Shown here in pieces: positions 34,960 to 42,624 of a DNA stretch of 64,000 nt. The DNA lies in NCBI GenBank assembly GCA_964618895.1, contig CAZUDO010000059.1, forward strand, positions 124,001 to 188,000, in the 5' to 3' direction. Source of the stretch: CAZUDO01 sp964618895 (GTDB lineage Bacteria; Desulfobacterota; Binatia; DP-6). The notes under the pieces are model-generated. The model saw nothing but the letters and a program-made list of their open reading frames with translations. It ran no database searches and had not been told where the DNA came from. Every line of letters begins with the position of its first letter. Within the stretch, counting starts at the first letter, position 1. The position numbers and the translations under genes were made by a program.

Positions 34960-35534
34960 GTCCTCCGCGCCACGAGCCGCGCCTCGTGGCGATCGTCGAA
35001 CCAGCCTTCGTGTACGCGCAGGACGCGGAGGCCCCGCACCAGACGGGGCAGCTCGCCGGGTTCCAGGAGATAGCGTGCCGACGGATGCGGGTGGCGCTCG
35101 AGGTTCGTACGCGTCGGATGCGCGACGACGAGGACGCCTCCCGGTCCGAGTACGGTCGGGAAGGCGTCGAAGAGCGGCCGGTGCAGGAAGTCGACCACGA
35201 CCACCAGATCGAACGGCCCGGCCGGCAGCGGCGTCGTCTCCAGGTCGACCTCGACCACACGGAGGGACAGGCCTGCCGCCGCAGCACCCTGCCGTGCGAG
35301 CGCGAGGCCGGCCGGAGAGACATCGGTCACGGTCACATTGCAGCCGCGCTGCGCGAGCCACAGCGCGTGGCGACCGGCACCGCCCGCCACGTCGAGCGCG
35401 GTCGGCGCCCCGCCGGCGGACCCGGCGCGCGGCAGCACGTCCGCCACTTCGACGAGAAACGGCGCCGGCCCGGCGCGCTCCGGGCCGTGCGCGCGGTAGC
35501 GCGCGTCCCAGCGCTCGCGGTCGCCCGTGGCCAT
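34956..35534 (-). CDS. Class I SAM-dependent methyltransferase (TehB-like)
   Basis: 192 residues. SAM motif I ALDVAGGAGRHALWLAQRG, acidic motif VTVTDVSP, motif III-like DLVVVVDFLHRPLFDAF and GGVLVVAHPT. The start MATGDRERWDARYRAHG resembles tellurite/thiopurine-type methyltransferases. Substrate unknown. It precedes the GFA gene and lies 51 bp after the enoyl-CoA hydratase stop. Confidence 0.85.
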   Translation of the reverse strand: MATGDRERWDARYRAHGPERAGPAPFLVEVADVLPRAGSAGGAPTALDVAGGAGRHALWLAQRGCNVTVTDVSPAGLALARQGAAAAGLSLRVVEVDLETTPLPAGPFDLVVVVDFLHRPLFDAFPTVLGPGGVLVVAHPTRTNLERHPHPSARYLLEPGELPRLVRGLRVLRVHEGWFDDRHEARLVARRT

Positions 35535-35585
35535 CAGCGTACGTTCCCCGGACCCATGGCGTATGGACTTGCCCCCGACCGGTTC

Positions 35586-36383
35586 TCAGCGGCACCGGAA
35601 CACGGGCGGCCGCTTCTCGTGCAGTGCCGCCAGCGCCTCGGCGTGGTCGGCACTCCGGAACGTCACCAGCTCGAGCGCCGTCGACGTGTCGAAGGCGGTG
35701 TTGAGTGCGTCTTTGACCAACTTGTTGACGGCGATCTTGGTGTAGCGCACCGCCAGCGGCGCCCCGGCGGCCAGCCGGCGCGCGAACGCCATCGCCTCCG
35801 CGTCGAGCTGGGCGGCGGCAACGACGCGGTTCACGAGGCCGATACGCTCGGCCTCGGCGGCGGGGAGCGGGTCACCGGTCAGGAGATACTGCTTGGCGCG
35901 TGCCGGACCGAGCGCCAGCGGCCAGATGACCGCCCCACCGTCGCCCGCGACCAGGCCCACCCGCACGTGCGGGTCGCCGATGGTGGCCGTGTCGGCCATG
36001 AAGATCACGTCGCAGAAGAGCGCGATCGACGCGCCGAGGCCCATGGCGTGGCCGTTCAGCGCCGCCACGATGGGCAGCTCCACGTCGAGCAGGTCCCAGA
36101 TCATCTGTTTCGCGTCGCGGCGGAGCGCTTCCAGCCGGTCGGGGTCCTGGAGCTGCGGGAACCAGTTGAAGTCGCCGCCCGCCGAGAACGCGCGCCCGCG
36201 GCCCGTGAGCAGCACGGCCCGCGCGGCCGTCTCGTGGCGCAGGCCCGCGAAGAGCGCGGTCAGGTCGTGGTGCAGATGCTCGTCGACGGCGTTCAGCGCG
36301 CTGGTCGGGTGGGCGATGGTGACGCGCAGCACGTCGTCGACCCGTTCGAGCTGCAAGGTGGTGAAGTCGGCAGTGGTCAGCAT
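35586..36383 (-). CDS. Enoyl-CoA hydratase/isomerase family protein
   Basis: 265 residues, crotonase fold. Oxyanion-hole segments GRAFSAGGDFNWF and NGHAMGLGASIALFCDVIFM; the active-site loop reads DPHVRVGLVAGDGGAVIWPL, so the usual first catalytic Glu position has His and Asp sits in GDGG. The reaction may therefore differ from plain hydration. ATG 36383 overlaps the stop of the upstream flavoprotein gene by one base. Confidence 0.88.
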   Translation of the reverse strand: MLTTADFTTLQLERVDDVLRVTIAHPTSALNAVDEHLHHDLTALFAGLRHETAARAVLLTGRGRAFSAGGDFNWFPQLQDPDRLEALRRDAKQMIWDLLDVELPIVAALNGHAMGLGASIALFCDVIFMADTATIGDPHVRVGLVAGDGGAVIWPLALGPARAKQYLLTGDPLPAAEAERIGLVNRVVAAAQLDAEAMAFARRLAAGAPLAVRYTKIAVNKLVKDALNTAFDTSTALELVTFRSADHAEALAALHEKRPPVFRCR

Positions 36384-37540
36384 CAGAGCGTGGTCATGTC
36401 GGCGTCGAGGCCGAGGAAGAGCCGGCCCGCCAGCTCGTAGGTGGGCGGTGCGACCATGGTGTGCTGGGTGGCCACGTGGATGTCGCGGAAACAGCGTTGG
36501 AGCGGGCTGGTGGCATAGACGGACGTGCCGCCCCCAAGATCGTACATGAGGTCGGTGGCCCGCGCGGCGCTGCGCGTCGCATGCGTGGCGGCGAGACGCA
36601 GCCGCGCGCGATCGGCGAGGGTGATGGGCGCCCCGCTCACCGCCCGGTCCCACACGGCGCCTACCGTGTCGAACACGAACGCGCGCGCCGACCCGAGCAG
36701 CGCCTCAGCCTCGCCCACCTGCGCCTGCACCACCGCCCGCTCGGCAAGCCGCCGCCGGCTGCCGGCCGGCGTCTTGCCGCCGGCGAGCTGCACCAGCTCG
36801 TCGATGGCGCGCCGGGCGATGCCGAGCGCGACCCCGGCGATGCCCAGGGCGAGGAGCCCGAACACGGGGATCCGATAGAGCGCGCCCGTCGCACGCGGTT
36901 GATCGGTCACCAGCGACACGGAGTGCTCGAGCGGCACGACGAGATCGTCGACGGCGATGTCGTGGCTGCCGGTGCCGCGGAGACCCGAGACCGTCCAGGT
37001 GTCGATGATCTGCGCCGCCCGCGCCGGGAAGAGCATCATGCGCGCGTCCGGCAGACCGTTCGGGAGCAGGCGCGGGGCGTCGCCGTCGTAGACGACGCAC
37101 CCGCCCATGAGGGTCGCGCAGTACTGGCACCCGCTGGCGAACGCCCACAGGCCCCGGACGCGGAAGCCCCCGTCCACCATCTGCGCACGCCCGCTCGGGG
37201 CGAACACGCCTCCGGTCACGGCGAGGGGGTCCGCGCCGTAGACGGCGCGCGCCACCTCATCGGGCAGGTAGGCGCCCACAACGCCGGTGGTCGCGCCGAT
37301 CATCACGCACCATCCGGCCGACCCGTCGGCTTCGGCGACGGCCTCGATGGTAGCGATCATGGTGGCGGGGTCGACCTCTTCCCCACCGAGCGCGCGCGGA
37401 ACGCAAAGGCGGAAGAGACCGGCCTGGGCCAGCGCAGTCACCAGATCGGCCGGCAGGCGACGGGCCTGCTCGATCTCGTCGGCACGCCGGCGAATCTCAG
37501 GCGCGAGCGCACTCACGGGGGCGGGGGGCGAGGCGGGCAT
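36383..37540 (-). CDS. Acyl-CoA dehydrogenase-like flavoprotein (DszC/HsaA monooxygenase type)
   Basis: 385 residues. It has the acyl-CoA dehydrogenase fold, but the C-terminus RCFRDIHVATQHTMVAPPTY replaces the usual catalytic Glu region and is typical of FMN-dependent hydroxylases/desulfurases such as HsaA and DszC. Other landmarks: PRALGGEEVDPATMIATIEA, ADGSAGWCVMIG, VSGLRGTGSHDIAVDDLVVP. A reduced-flavin-dependent monooxygenase acting on an aromatic or steroid-like compound is plausible. First gene of the minus-strand run. Confidence 0.8.
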   Translation of the reverse strand: MPASPPAPVSALAPEIRRRADEIEQARRLPADLVTALAQAGLFRLCVPRALGGEEVDPATMIATIEAVAEADGSAGWCVMIGATTGVVGAYLPDEVARAVYGADPLAVTGGVFAPSGRAQMVDGGFRVRGLWAFASGCQYCATLMGGCVVYDGDAPRLLPNGLPDARMMLFPARAAQIIDTWTVSGLRGTGSHDIAVDDLVVPLEHSVSLVTDQPRATGALYRIPVFGLLALGIAGVALGIARRAIDELVQLAGGKTPAGSRRRLAERAVVQAQVGEAEALLGSARAFVFDTVGAVWDRAVSGAPITLADRARLRLAATHATRSAARATDLMYDLGGGTSVYATSPLQRCFRDIHVATQHTMVAPPTYELAGRLFLGLDADMTTL

Positions 37541-37824
37541 TGCGAGAGGGGTGGGTCCGCGGCCTTCATAGCCGAGGAACGGGGGAGTCGGCTAGGACCT
37601 TTCGTCAGCTAGCGGCGTCGGCCCATCCTCTCGACGGTGCCGACGCTCAGACCCCGGAAGGGAGCGGCGGCTGTGGTGCGCGCTGGCTCTTGGCGTCATC
37701 GAAGGGTATGTCGAGATGGAGTCGCCGGCCCAGGTTACCGGCCTACCGATGATCACACCCGATCCGATCTTCGCGAGCGACGGCGTCGAAGCGCTCTGGT
37801 GACGGTTGGTCGGACTGCGGGGTC
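37541..37824. other. Intergenic region, no firm gene
   Basis: 284 bases. A short plus-strand frame ending at 37801 (MESPAQVTGLPMITPDPIFA) is protein-like but matches nothing I know; it may be the tail of a lost gene. Confidence 0.3.
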
Positions 37825-38670
37825 ATGCACCCGATGTCTGATTACTCGTCAAGACTTGCCGCGACCGGCAGCCCCGTCCTGCGCGAAGAGAACGGGGGGC
37901 TCTCCCTCCACTTCGACGACGGGACCGTCCAAAGCCGCCTGCTCCAGGCCGACCCGGCGCGGCTGGTTCTGGAATATACGCGTCTCATGATGGGATTCCT
38001 GCTCTTTCAGCCCGCGCCGGCGCGGATCGCGATGATCGGGCTCGGCGGCGGTTCGCTGGCCAAGTACTGCAGCGTGAAACTGCCCGACGCGGATTTCGCT
38101 GCGATCGAGATCTCCCCCGAGGTGATCGCGTTGCGCGACGCGTTCGGCATTCCGCCGGACGGCCCCCGCTTTCGGATTCTCTGCGAGGACGGCGCCGCGT
38201 TCGTCCGTCACGACGGCGAGCCGCTGGACGTTCTGCTCGTGGATGGCTTCGATCGCGGCGGACAACCCGATCAGCTCTGCAGTGCCGCATTCTATGACCA
38301 TTGCCGTGATCGGCTCGCAACGGGCGGCGTCCTGGTCGTCAACCTCCATGCCGACGACGCGGCGGATGACGGCCGCGTCGACCGCATCCGTGACTCGTTC
38401 GCGGGACAGATCATCGTCATCAAGGCAGATGCCTCCGAGAACGAGGTCGTCTTCGCCCGAACCGACGCTTCGTTTCCCCCAACATTCAGCGAGCTCGTGG
38501 AGCGACTTCGAGCGATCGAAGCATCACATCCCGTGTCCCTCGACGTGACCGTGCGAAAGATCCTGCAGTACGGCGAGCCGCGCAATGCGATTCGCAGGCG
38601 GCGGAGCCCTCGCCAATCCGGACGCATTGCCGGCCAGACCAGCCAGAGGACGGCGCGTCGATGGGCGTAG
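37825..38670 (+). CDS. Spermidine synthase-like methyltransferase-fold protein
   Basis: 281 residues. The nucleotide site reads IAMIGLGGGSLAKYCSVKLP and FAAIEISPEVIALRDAFGIP, and DVLLVDGFDRGGQPDQLCS matches the acidic catalytic segment of polyamine aminopropyltransferases. Standalone members without the N-terminal strand domain are often of unknown substrate. The last 35 residues (RRRRSPRQSGR, TSQRTARRWA) look atypical and end beside an interspersed repeat, so the true C-terminus may have been replaced. Start ATG 37825 or 37834. Confidence 0.75.
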   Translation: MHPMSDYSSRLAATGSPVLREENGGLSLHFDDGTVQSRLLQADPARLVLEYTRLMMGFLLFQPAPARIAMIGLGGGSLAKYCSVKLPDADFAAIEISPEVIALRDAFGIPPDGPRFRILCEDGAAFVRHDGEPLDVLLVDGFDRGGQPDQLCSAAFYDHCRDRLATGGVLVVNLHADDAADDGRVDRIRDSFAGQIIVIKADASENEVVFARTDASFPPTFSELVERLRAIEASHPVSLDVTVRKILQYGEPRNAIRRRRSPRQSGRIAGQTSQRTARRWA

Positions 38671-38678
38671 AACCGGAA

Positions 38679-38752
38679 GTAGGCAGGAGTACCCAGCGCA
38701 GTTGACCGGGCACCCCTTATCAGACGCCGCTCCCCCGCCCCCCACCCCCGAC
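38679..38752. repeat. Interspersed repeat, copy B
   Basis: Aligns with 19842-19917 through TAGGCAGGA, ACCCAGCG, TTATCAGACG and a C-rich tail. It sits between the altered end of the spermidine-synthase-like gene and the YefM/YoeB promoter. Confidence 0.6.
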
Positions 38753-38761
38753 TCGCGCGGT

Positions 38762-38802
38762 TTGACGGTAGCGGTGCCCACTTGTACAGTATTTTGTACA
38801 AG
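38762..38802 (+). promoter_or_regulatory. Promoter and paired TGTACA operator of the YefM/YoeB-type module
   Basis: -35 TTGACG (38762-38767), 17-base spacer, -10 TACAGT (38785-38790). Two TGTACA hexamers (38783-38788 and 38795-38800), 12 bases centre to centre, form a perfect inverted repeat CTTGTACA/TGTACAAG that covers the -10. TGTACA pairs with this spacing are the known YefM operator core, so autorepression is expected. GGAGG at 38805-38809 serves ATG 38815. Confidence 0.8.
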
Positions 38803-38814
38803 CTGGAGGTTCCG

Positions 38815-39063
38815 ATGAACGTGGTGGGCTACAGCGCCGCCCGGCAGCGGCTGGCGAAACTTATGGACTCGGTAGTTGATGATCGCCGGCCTGTCATCGT
38901 AACCCGCAACAAAGCGCCGTCGGTCGTCATGGTTGCCCTCGAAGAGTATGAGGCCATGGTCGAGACGCTGCATCTCCTTCGCAGCCCGAAGAATGCGCGT
39001 CGGCTCCAGAAAGCGGCTGCCGATGCCGTGGCACGCCGGTTCGTTCGCAGCCCGCGCGCATGA
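38815..39063 (+). CDS. yefM: Antitoxin, Phd/YefM family
   Basis: 82 residues. NVVGYSAARQRLAKLMDSVV, RRPVIVTRNKAPSVVMVALE and EYEAMVETLHLLRSPKNARR are the standard YefM layout: an N-terminal DNA-binding/dimer domain and a C-terminal toxin-neutralising tail with LLRSP. ATG 38815 follows GGAGG. It overlaps the toxin gene by 4 bp (ATGA) and should repress its own promoter. Confidence 0.93.
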   Translation: MNVVGYSAARQRLAKLMDSVVDDRRPVIVTRNKAPSVVMVALEEYEAMVETLHLLRSPKNARRLQKAAADAVARRFVRSPRA

Positions 39064-39326
39064 TCGAGCGCTGGACCGCCGGAGCCGCGCAGGACTATCG
39101 GTGGTTTCGTGATTCTGATCCACGGGTCGCCCTGCGCATCGACCGGCTCCTCGACGAAATCAAACGGCGGCCGTTCACAGGCATCGGCAAGCCTGAGCCG
39201 CTGCGCGGAAGTCTCACTGGGTGGTGGTCGCGCCGGATCACCGGTGAACATCGTCTGGTCTACCGCGTGGTGGGCACCGGGCCCCGGCGGGAGCTTCAGG
39301 TCGCACAGTGCCGGTACCACTATTGA
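39060..39326 (+). CDS. yoeB: Toxin, Txe/YoeB family ribosome-dependent mRNA endonuclease
   Basis: 88 residues. RRPFTGIGKPEPLRG, GWWSRRITGEHRLVYRV and CRYHY are the YoeB hallmarks, including the catalytic Glu/His/Arg set and C-terminal Tyr. The fold is RelE-like; it cleaves mRNA at the ribosomal A site. Its ATG overlaps the antitoxin stop. Confidence 0.93.
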   Translation: MIERWTAGAAQDYRWFRDSDPRVALRIDRLLDEIKRRPFTGIGKPEPLRGSLTGWWSRRITGEHRLVYRVVGTGPRRELQVAQCRYHY

Positions 39327-39465
39327 TGGAATTGATGGAGCGGAACAGCGACTCCCCAACCCATAGTTCTGGCCTTGCTCGCCAGGGCGATGATCGGATG
39401 ATCCCCCGATACCGCCTCGCCTTTTCGTTTGACTCGCCCACCACGTCCGATGCACTCCCTTCGTC

Positions 39466-40650
39466 ATGGATCTCTCCTACACCCCCGCGCAGGAGACCCT
39501 CCGCCGTCAGGTCCGCGCGTGGCTGAAACAGCATCTGCCGCGCGACGCGCGCGACGGCCGCTCGGTCGAGTACGGCGACCCGGCGCGCCTGCCCGCCGCC
39601 AAGGCGTGGCAACACGCCCTCTACGAGGCCGGCTACGTCGCCATGCGCTGGCCGCCCGAGTACGGCGGCCAGGGCGCCGATCTGATGACGCAGACGCTCG
39701 TCGACGAGGAGCTGGTGCGCGCGCGGGCGCCGGGGCTGATCGGGCTCCTGGGCGTGCAGATGATCGGCCCGACGCTCATCCAGTGGGGCACCGAGGCGCA
39801 GAAGCGCCGCTTCCTGCCCCGCATCCTCCCCGCCGACGAGATCTGGTGCCAGGGCTACTCCGAGCCGGGCTCGGGCTCCGACCTGGCGTCGCTCAAGACC
39901 CGCGGCGTGCGTGACGGCGACCATCTCGTCGTCACCGGGCAGAAGGTGTGGACCTCGTACGCGCAGTTCGCCGACTGGATGTTCTGCCTGGTGCGCACCG
40001 ACCCCGACGCGCCCAAGCACGCCGGCATCTCGTACGTCCTGATCGACATGAAGAGCCCCGGCATCACCGTCCGCCCGCTGGTGCAGATGACCGGCGACGC
40101 GGGTTTCAACGAAGTGTTCCTGGAGGACGTGCGCGTGCCGGTCGCCAACATCGTCGGGCAGCCGGGCCAGGGCTGGCAGGTGGCCAACTCGACCCTCCGC
40201 CACGAGCGCACCATGCTCGGCTCGACCGCGCGCACGCAGCAGATGCTGCTCGAGCTACAGCGACTGGCGCGCGCGCGCCAGCGCAATGGGCAGCCGGCAG
40301 CGAGCGATCCCGTCGTGCGCCAGCGCCTCGCCGACCTCGCCATCCGCGTCGAGGCCATGCGCCTGCACGCGCTGCGCGAGCTGACCGACGAGTTGCACGG
40401 CCGGCCGCCGGGCATCGCGGTCTCGGTCACCAAGCTGGTCGGCACCGAGCTGAACCACGACCTGGCCCGCCTGGCCCTCGACCTGCTCGGCTCCTACGGG
40501 CCGCTGGCGGCCGACGACCGCCGGGCGGTTGCGGGCGGGCTCTGGCCGTTCGAGTTCATGTTCACGCTCGGCATGATCATCGGCGGCGGCACGTCGCAGA
40601 TCCAGAAGAACATCATCAGCGAGCGCGGCCTCGGCCTGCCGCGGCAATGA
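39466..40650 (+). CDS. Acyl-CoA dehydrogenase
   Basis: 394 residues. RWPPEYGGQGADLMTQTLVD, CQGYSEPGSGSDLASLKT and VTGQKVWTSYAQFADWMF (FAD/substrate domain), FLEDVRVPVANIVGQPGQGW, and the C-terminal MIIGGGTSQIQKNIISERGL are typical of the branch found in steroid and CoA-ester catabolism clusters. It uses FAD to introduce an alpha-beta double bond. The TGA overlaps the ATG of the glycosyltransferase gene. Confidence 0.9.
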   Translation: MDLSYTPAQETLRRQVRAWLKQHLPRDARDGRSVEYGDPARLPAAKAWQHALYEAGYVAMRWPPEYGGQGADLMTQTLVDEELVRARAPGLIGLLGVQMIGPTLIQWGTEAQKRRFLPRILPADEIWCQGYSEPGSGSDLASLKTRGVRDGDHLVVTGQKVWTSYAQFADWMFCLVRTDPDAPKHAGISYVLIDMKSPGITVRPLVQMTGDAGFNEVFLEDVRVPVANIVGQPGQGWQVANSTLRHERTMLGSTARTQQMLLELQRLARARQRNGQPAASDPVVRQRLADLAIRVEAMRLHALRELTDELHGRPPGIAVSVTKLVGTELNHDLARLALDLLGSYGPLAADDRRAVAGGLWPFEFMFTLGMIIGGGTSQIQKNIISERGLGLPRQ

Positions 40651-41666
40651 GCGGCCGGGCGGGCGCTCCCGCCGTCTCGATCCTGCTCCCCGCCTACAAC
40701 GCCGAGACGACGCTGCCCGCGTGCCTGCGCAGCATCGCGCGGCAGACGCGCACCGACTGGGAGTGCGTGCTGGTCGACGACGGCTCGACCGACGGCACGC
40801 TCGCTTGCGCCCACGCCGCCGCGCGGCACGACCCCCGTATCGTCGTCGTGCCCGCACCGCATCGCGGGCTCGTGGCCGCCCTCGGCGCCGGCCTCGCCCG
40901 GTGCCGCGCCCCCCTCGTCGCCCGCATGGACGCCGACGACGTGATGCATCGCCACCGGCTCGCCGTCCAGCTGGAGACGCTCGCCGCCGCCCCTGCCCTG
41001 GCGGCCGCCGGCTGCCACGTCCGCATCATCCCCCGGGCCGGCCTGCGCGACGGCCTGCGCGACTACGAGCGCTGGCTCGGCTCCATCGACACGCCCGCCC
41101 GTGTCCGTGCCGAGGCGTTCGTCGAGTGCCCGGTCGTGCACCCGACGCTCGTCGTCCGCACCGACGTGCTGCGCACGCACGGCTACCGCGAGGTCCCCTG
41201 GCCCGAAGACTACGATCTGGTCCTCCGCCTGCTCGCCACCGGCCACGACATCGCCGTCGTCCCGCGCCGCCTTCTCTCCTGGCGCGACGGCCCCGCGCGC
41301 CTGACCCGCACCGGCGCCGTCTACGCCCTCGACCGCATCACCGCCTGCAAGGCCGCGTTCCTCGCCACCGGCCTCCTCGCCCGCACCGACGAGTACGTTC
41401 TGTGGGGCTACGGCGCCACCGGCCGCGCCCTCGGCCGCGCCCTCCGCACCCACGGCAAACACTTCACCCACGTCGTCGAGGTCCACCGCGGCCGCCTCGG
41501 ACAGACCATCCACGGGGCCCCCGTGATCCCGGTCGAAGCGCTCGCCGACCTGCGCGGCCGCCCCGTGATCGCATCGGTCGCCAGCGAACGCCCGCGCCGC
41601 CTGATCCGCGACGCCATGTCGGCAATGGGCTTCGTCGAAACCCGCGACTACGTATGCGCCGCCTAG
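40647..41666 (+). CDS. Glycosyltransferase family 2 with C-terminal Rossmann-like domain
   Basis: 339 residues. The GT-A domain (1-230) shows VSILLPAYNAETTLPACLRS, VLVDDGSTDGT, ARMDADDVMHRHRL (DXD) and WPEDYDLVLRLLATGHDIAV (ED acid/base). The last 100 residues (YVLWGYGATGRALGRALRTH, VVEVHRGRLGQTIHGAPVIP) look like a nucleotide-binding domain that senses or binds a cofactor, a recurring fusion. ATG overlaps the acyl-CoA dehydrogenase stop. Acceptor unknown. Confidence 0.85.
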   Translation: MSGRAGAPAVSILLPAYNAETTLPACLRSIARQTRTDWECVLVDDGSTDGTLACAHAAARHDPRIVVVPAPHRGLVAALGAGLARCRAPLVARMDADDVMHRHRLAVQLETLAAAPALAAAGCHVRIIPRAGLRDGLRDYERWLGSIDTPARVRAEAFVECPVVHPTLVVRTDVLRTHGYREVPWPEDYDLVLRLLATGHDIAVVPRRLLSWRDGPARLTRTGAVYALDRITACKAAFLATGLLARTDEYVLWGYGATGRALGRALRTHGKHFTHVVEVHRGRLGQTIHGAPVIPVEALADLRGRPVIASVASERPRRLIRDAMSAMGFVETRDYVCAA

Positions 41667-41720
41667 CACCGCGGGCGGAGACATCCGGAACGCGGGCGAA
41701 CGGCGCACCCCGCCGGCCAT

Positions 41721-41850
41721 CGCGCGCGGCGGAGCCGGGGGGCGGGGGCGGGGCGCCTTGCAGGCGCCGACGCGCATCGCATGCAAGGCACCCCGCGCCG
41801 ATCGGCGCCGAACGAAGCGGAGCCCCCGCCCCCCGGCTCCGCCGCGCGCG
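41721..41850. repeat. 130-bp palindromic element (two nested inverted repeats)
   Basis: Outer arms of 29 bases, 41721-41749 and 41822-41850, are perfectly complementary (for example GCGGCGGAGCCGGG with CCCGGCTCCGCCGC). Directly inside lies a second pair, CGGGGCGCCTTGCA and TGCAAGGCACCCCG, with one mismatch. It could be a strong terminator for the upstream pair or a miniature palindromic element. No T tract follows. Confidence 0.8.
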
Positions 41851-41897
41851 CACCGCCCAGCTTGCACGCCGAACCCGCGTGCCCGTATGTAGCCCCG

Positions 41898-42623
41898 ATG
41901 CCCCAGAACGTCCCCGAGTTCCGCTTCAGCGACGACGCCCTCAAACTCCGCCAGTTCGTCTACGAGCACTGGTGCACGCACGGCCACGGCCCCAACCTGC
42001 GCGCCGCCCACGATGCCACCGGCCTCTCGCGCCGCGCCCTCCTCGAGGCCTACAAGCAGCTCGACCTCGGCATCATGTGCATCGTCGACCAGGAAACGCA
42101 GAACTTCAACCTGCTGAAGGCGCCGCCGTTCTCGTCCTACCCCAGCCAGGCCGCCATCCACGTCGATGGGCGCTTCCTCTGCTACGCCGGCTGCGCCATG
42201 GAATCACTCGCCCTCTCGCGCATGCCCCCGTTCGCGGGCAAGGAAGTGCGCGTCGAGTCGTATTGCGGCTGCTGCCTGGCCGCGGTCACGGTCCGCACCC
42301 GGGACGGCGACGTGCTCGCGCACACACCCGAGGGCATCCGCGTCCACGTCAGCGTGAGCCCGCGCGACTGGAACACCACCAACATCGTCTCCATGTGCGA
42401 CGCCATGAACTTCGTGCTCGACGCCGCGCACGCCGGAGACTACGAGCGCCAGATCGGCCGCCGCGGCGTGCTGTTCACGCTCGAGCAGGCGCGCCGGTTC
42501 GTCGCCGGGACCGGCCAAGCGCGCATGTGGCAGTACGACCGCGCGCCCGACTATCTCCGACCCGAACGCATCATCGACGGCATCCGGGCGCTCGGCGTCG
42601 ACGTCGCGGGCTGGGGGGAGTGA
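41898..42623 (+). CDS. Alkylmercury lyase (MerB)-like protein
   Basis: 241 residues. An N-terminal winged-helix-like part (LRQFVYEHWCTHGHGPNLRA, GLSRRALLEAYKQLDLG) precedes a domain with CYAGCAMESLALSRMPPFAG, YCGCCLAAVTVRTRDG and NIVSMCDAMNFVLDAA. These match the MerB pattern of Cys, then an acidic/Ser residue three on, a second Cys about 60 residues later, and aromatic/hydrophobics. MerB cleaves carbon-mercury bonds, but no mer genes are nearby, so a related C-metal or C-X lyase is also possible. ATG 41898. Confidence 0.65.
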   Translation: MPQNVPEFRFSDDALKLRQFVYEHWCTHGHGPNLRAAHDATGLSRRALLEAYKQLDLGIMCIVDQETQNFNLLKAPPFSSYPSQAAIHVDGRFLCYAGCAMESLALSRMPPFAGKEVRVESYCGCCLAAVTVRTRDGDVLAHTPEGIRVHVSVSPRDWNTTNIVSMCDAMNFVLDAAHAGDYERQIGRRGVLFTLEQARRFVAGTGQARMWQYDRAPDYLRPERIIDGIRALGVDVAGWGE

Positions 42624-42624
42624 C

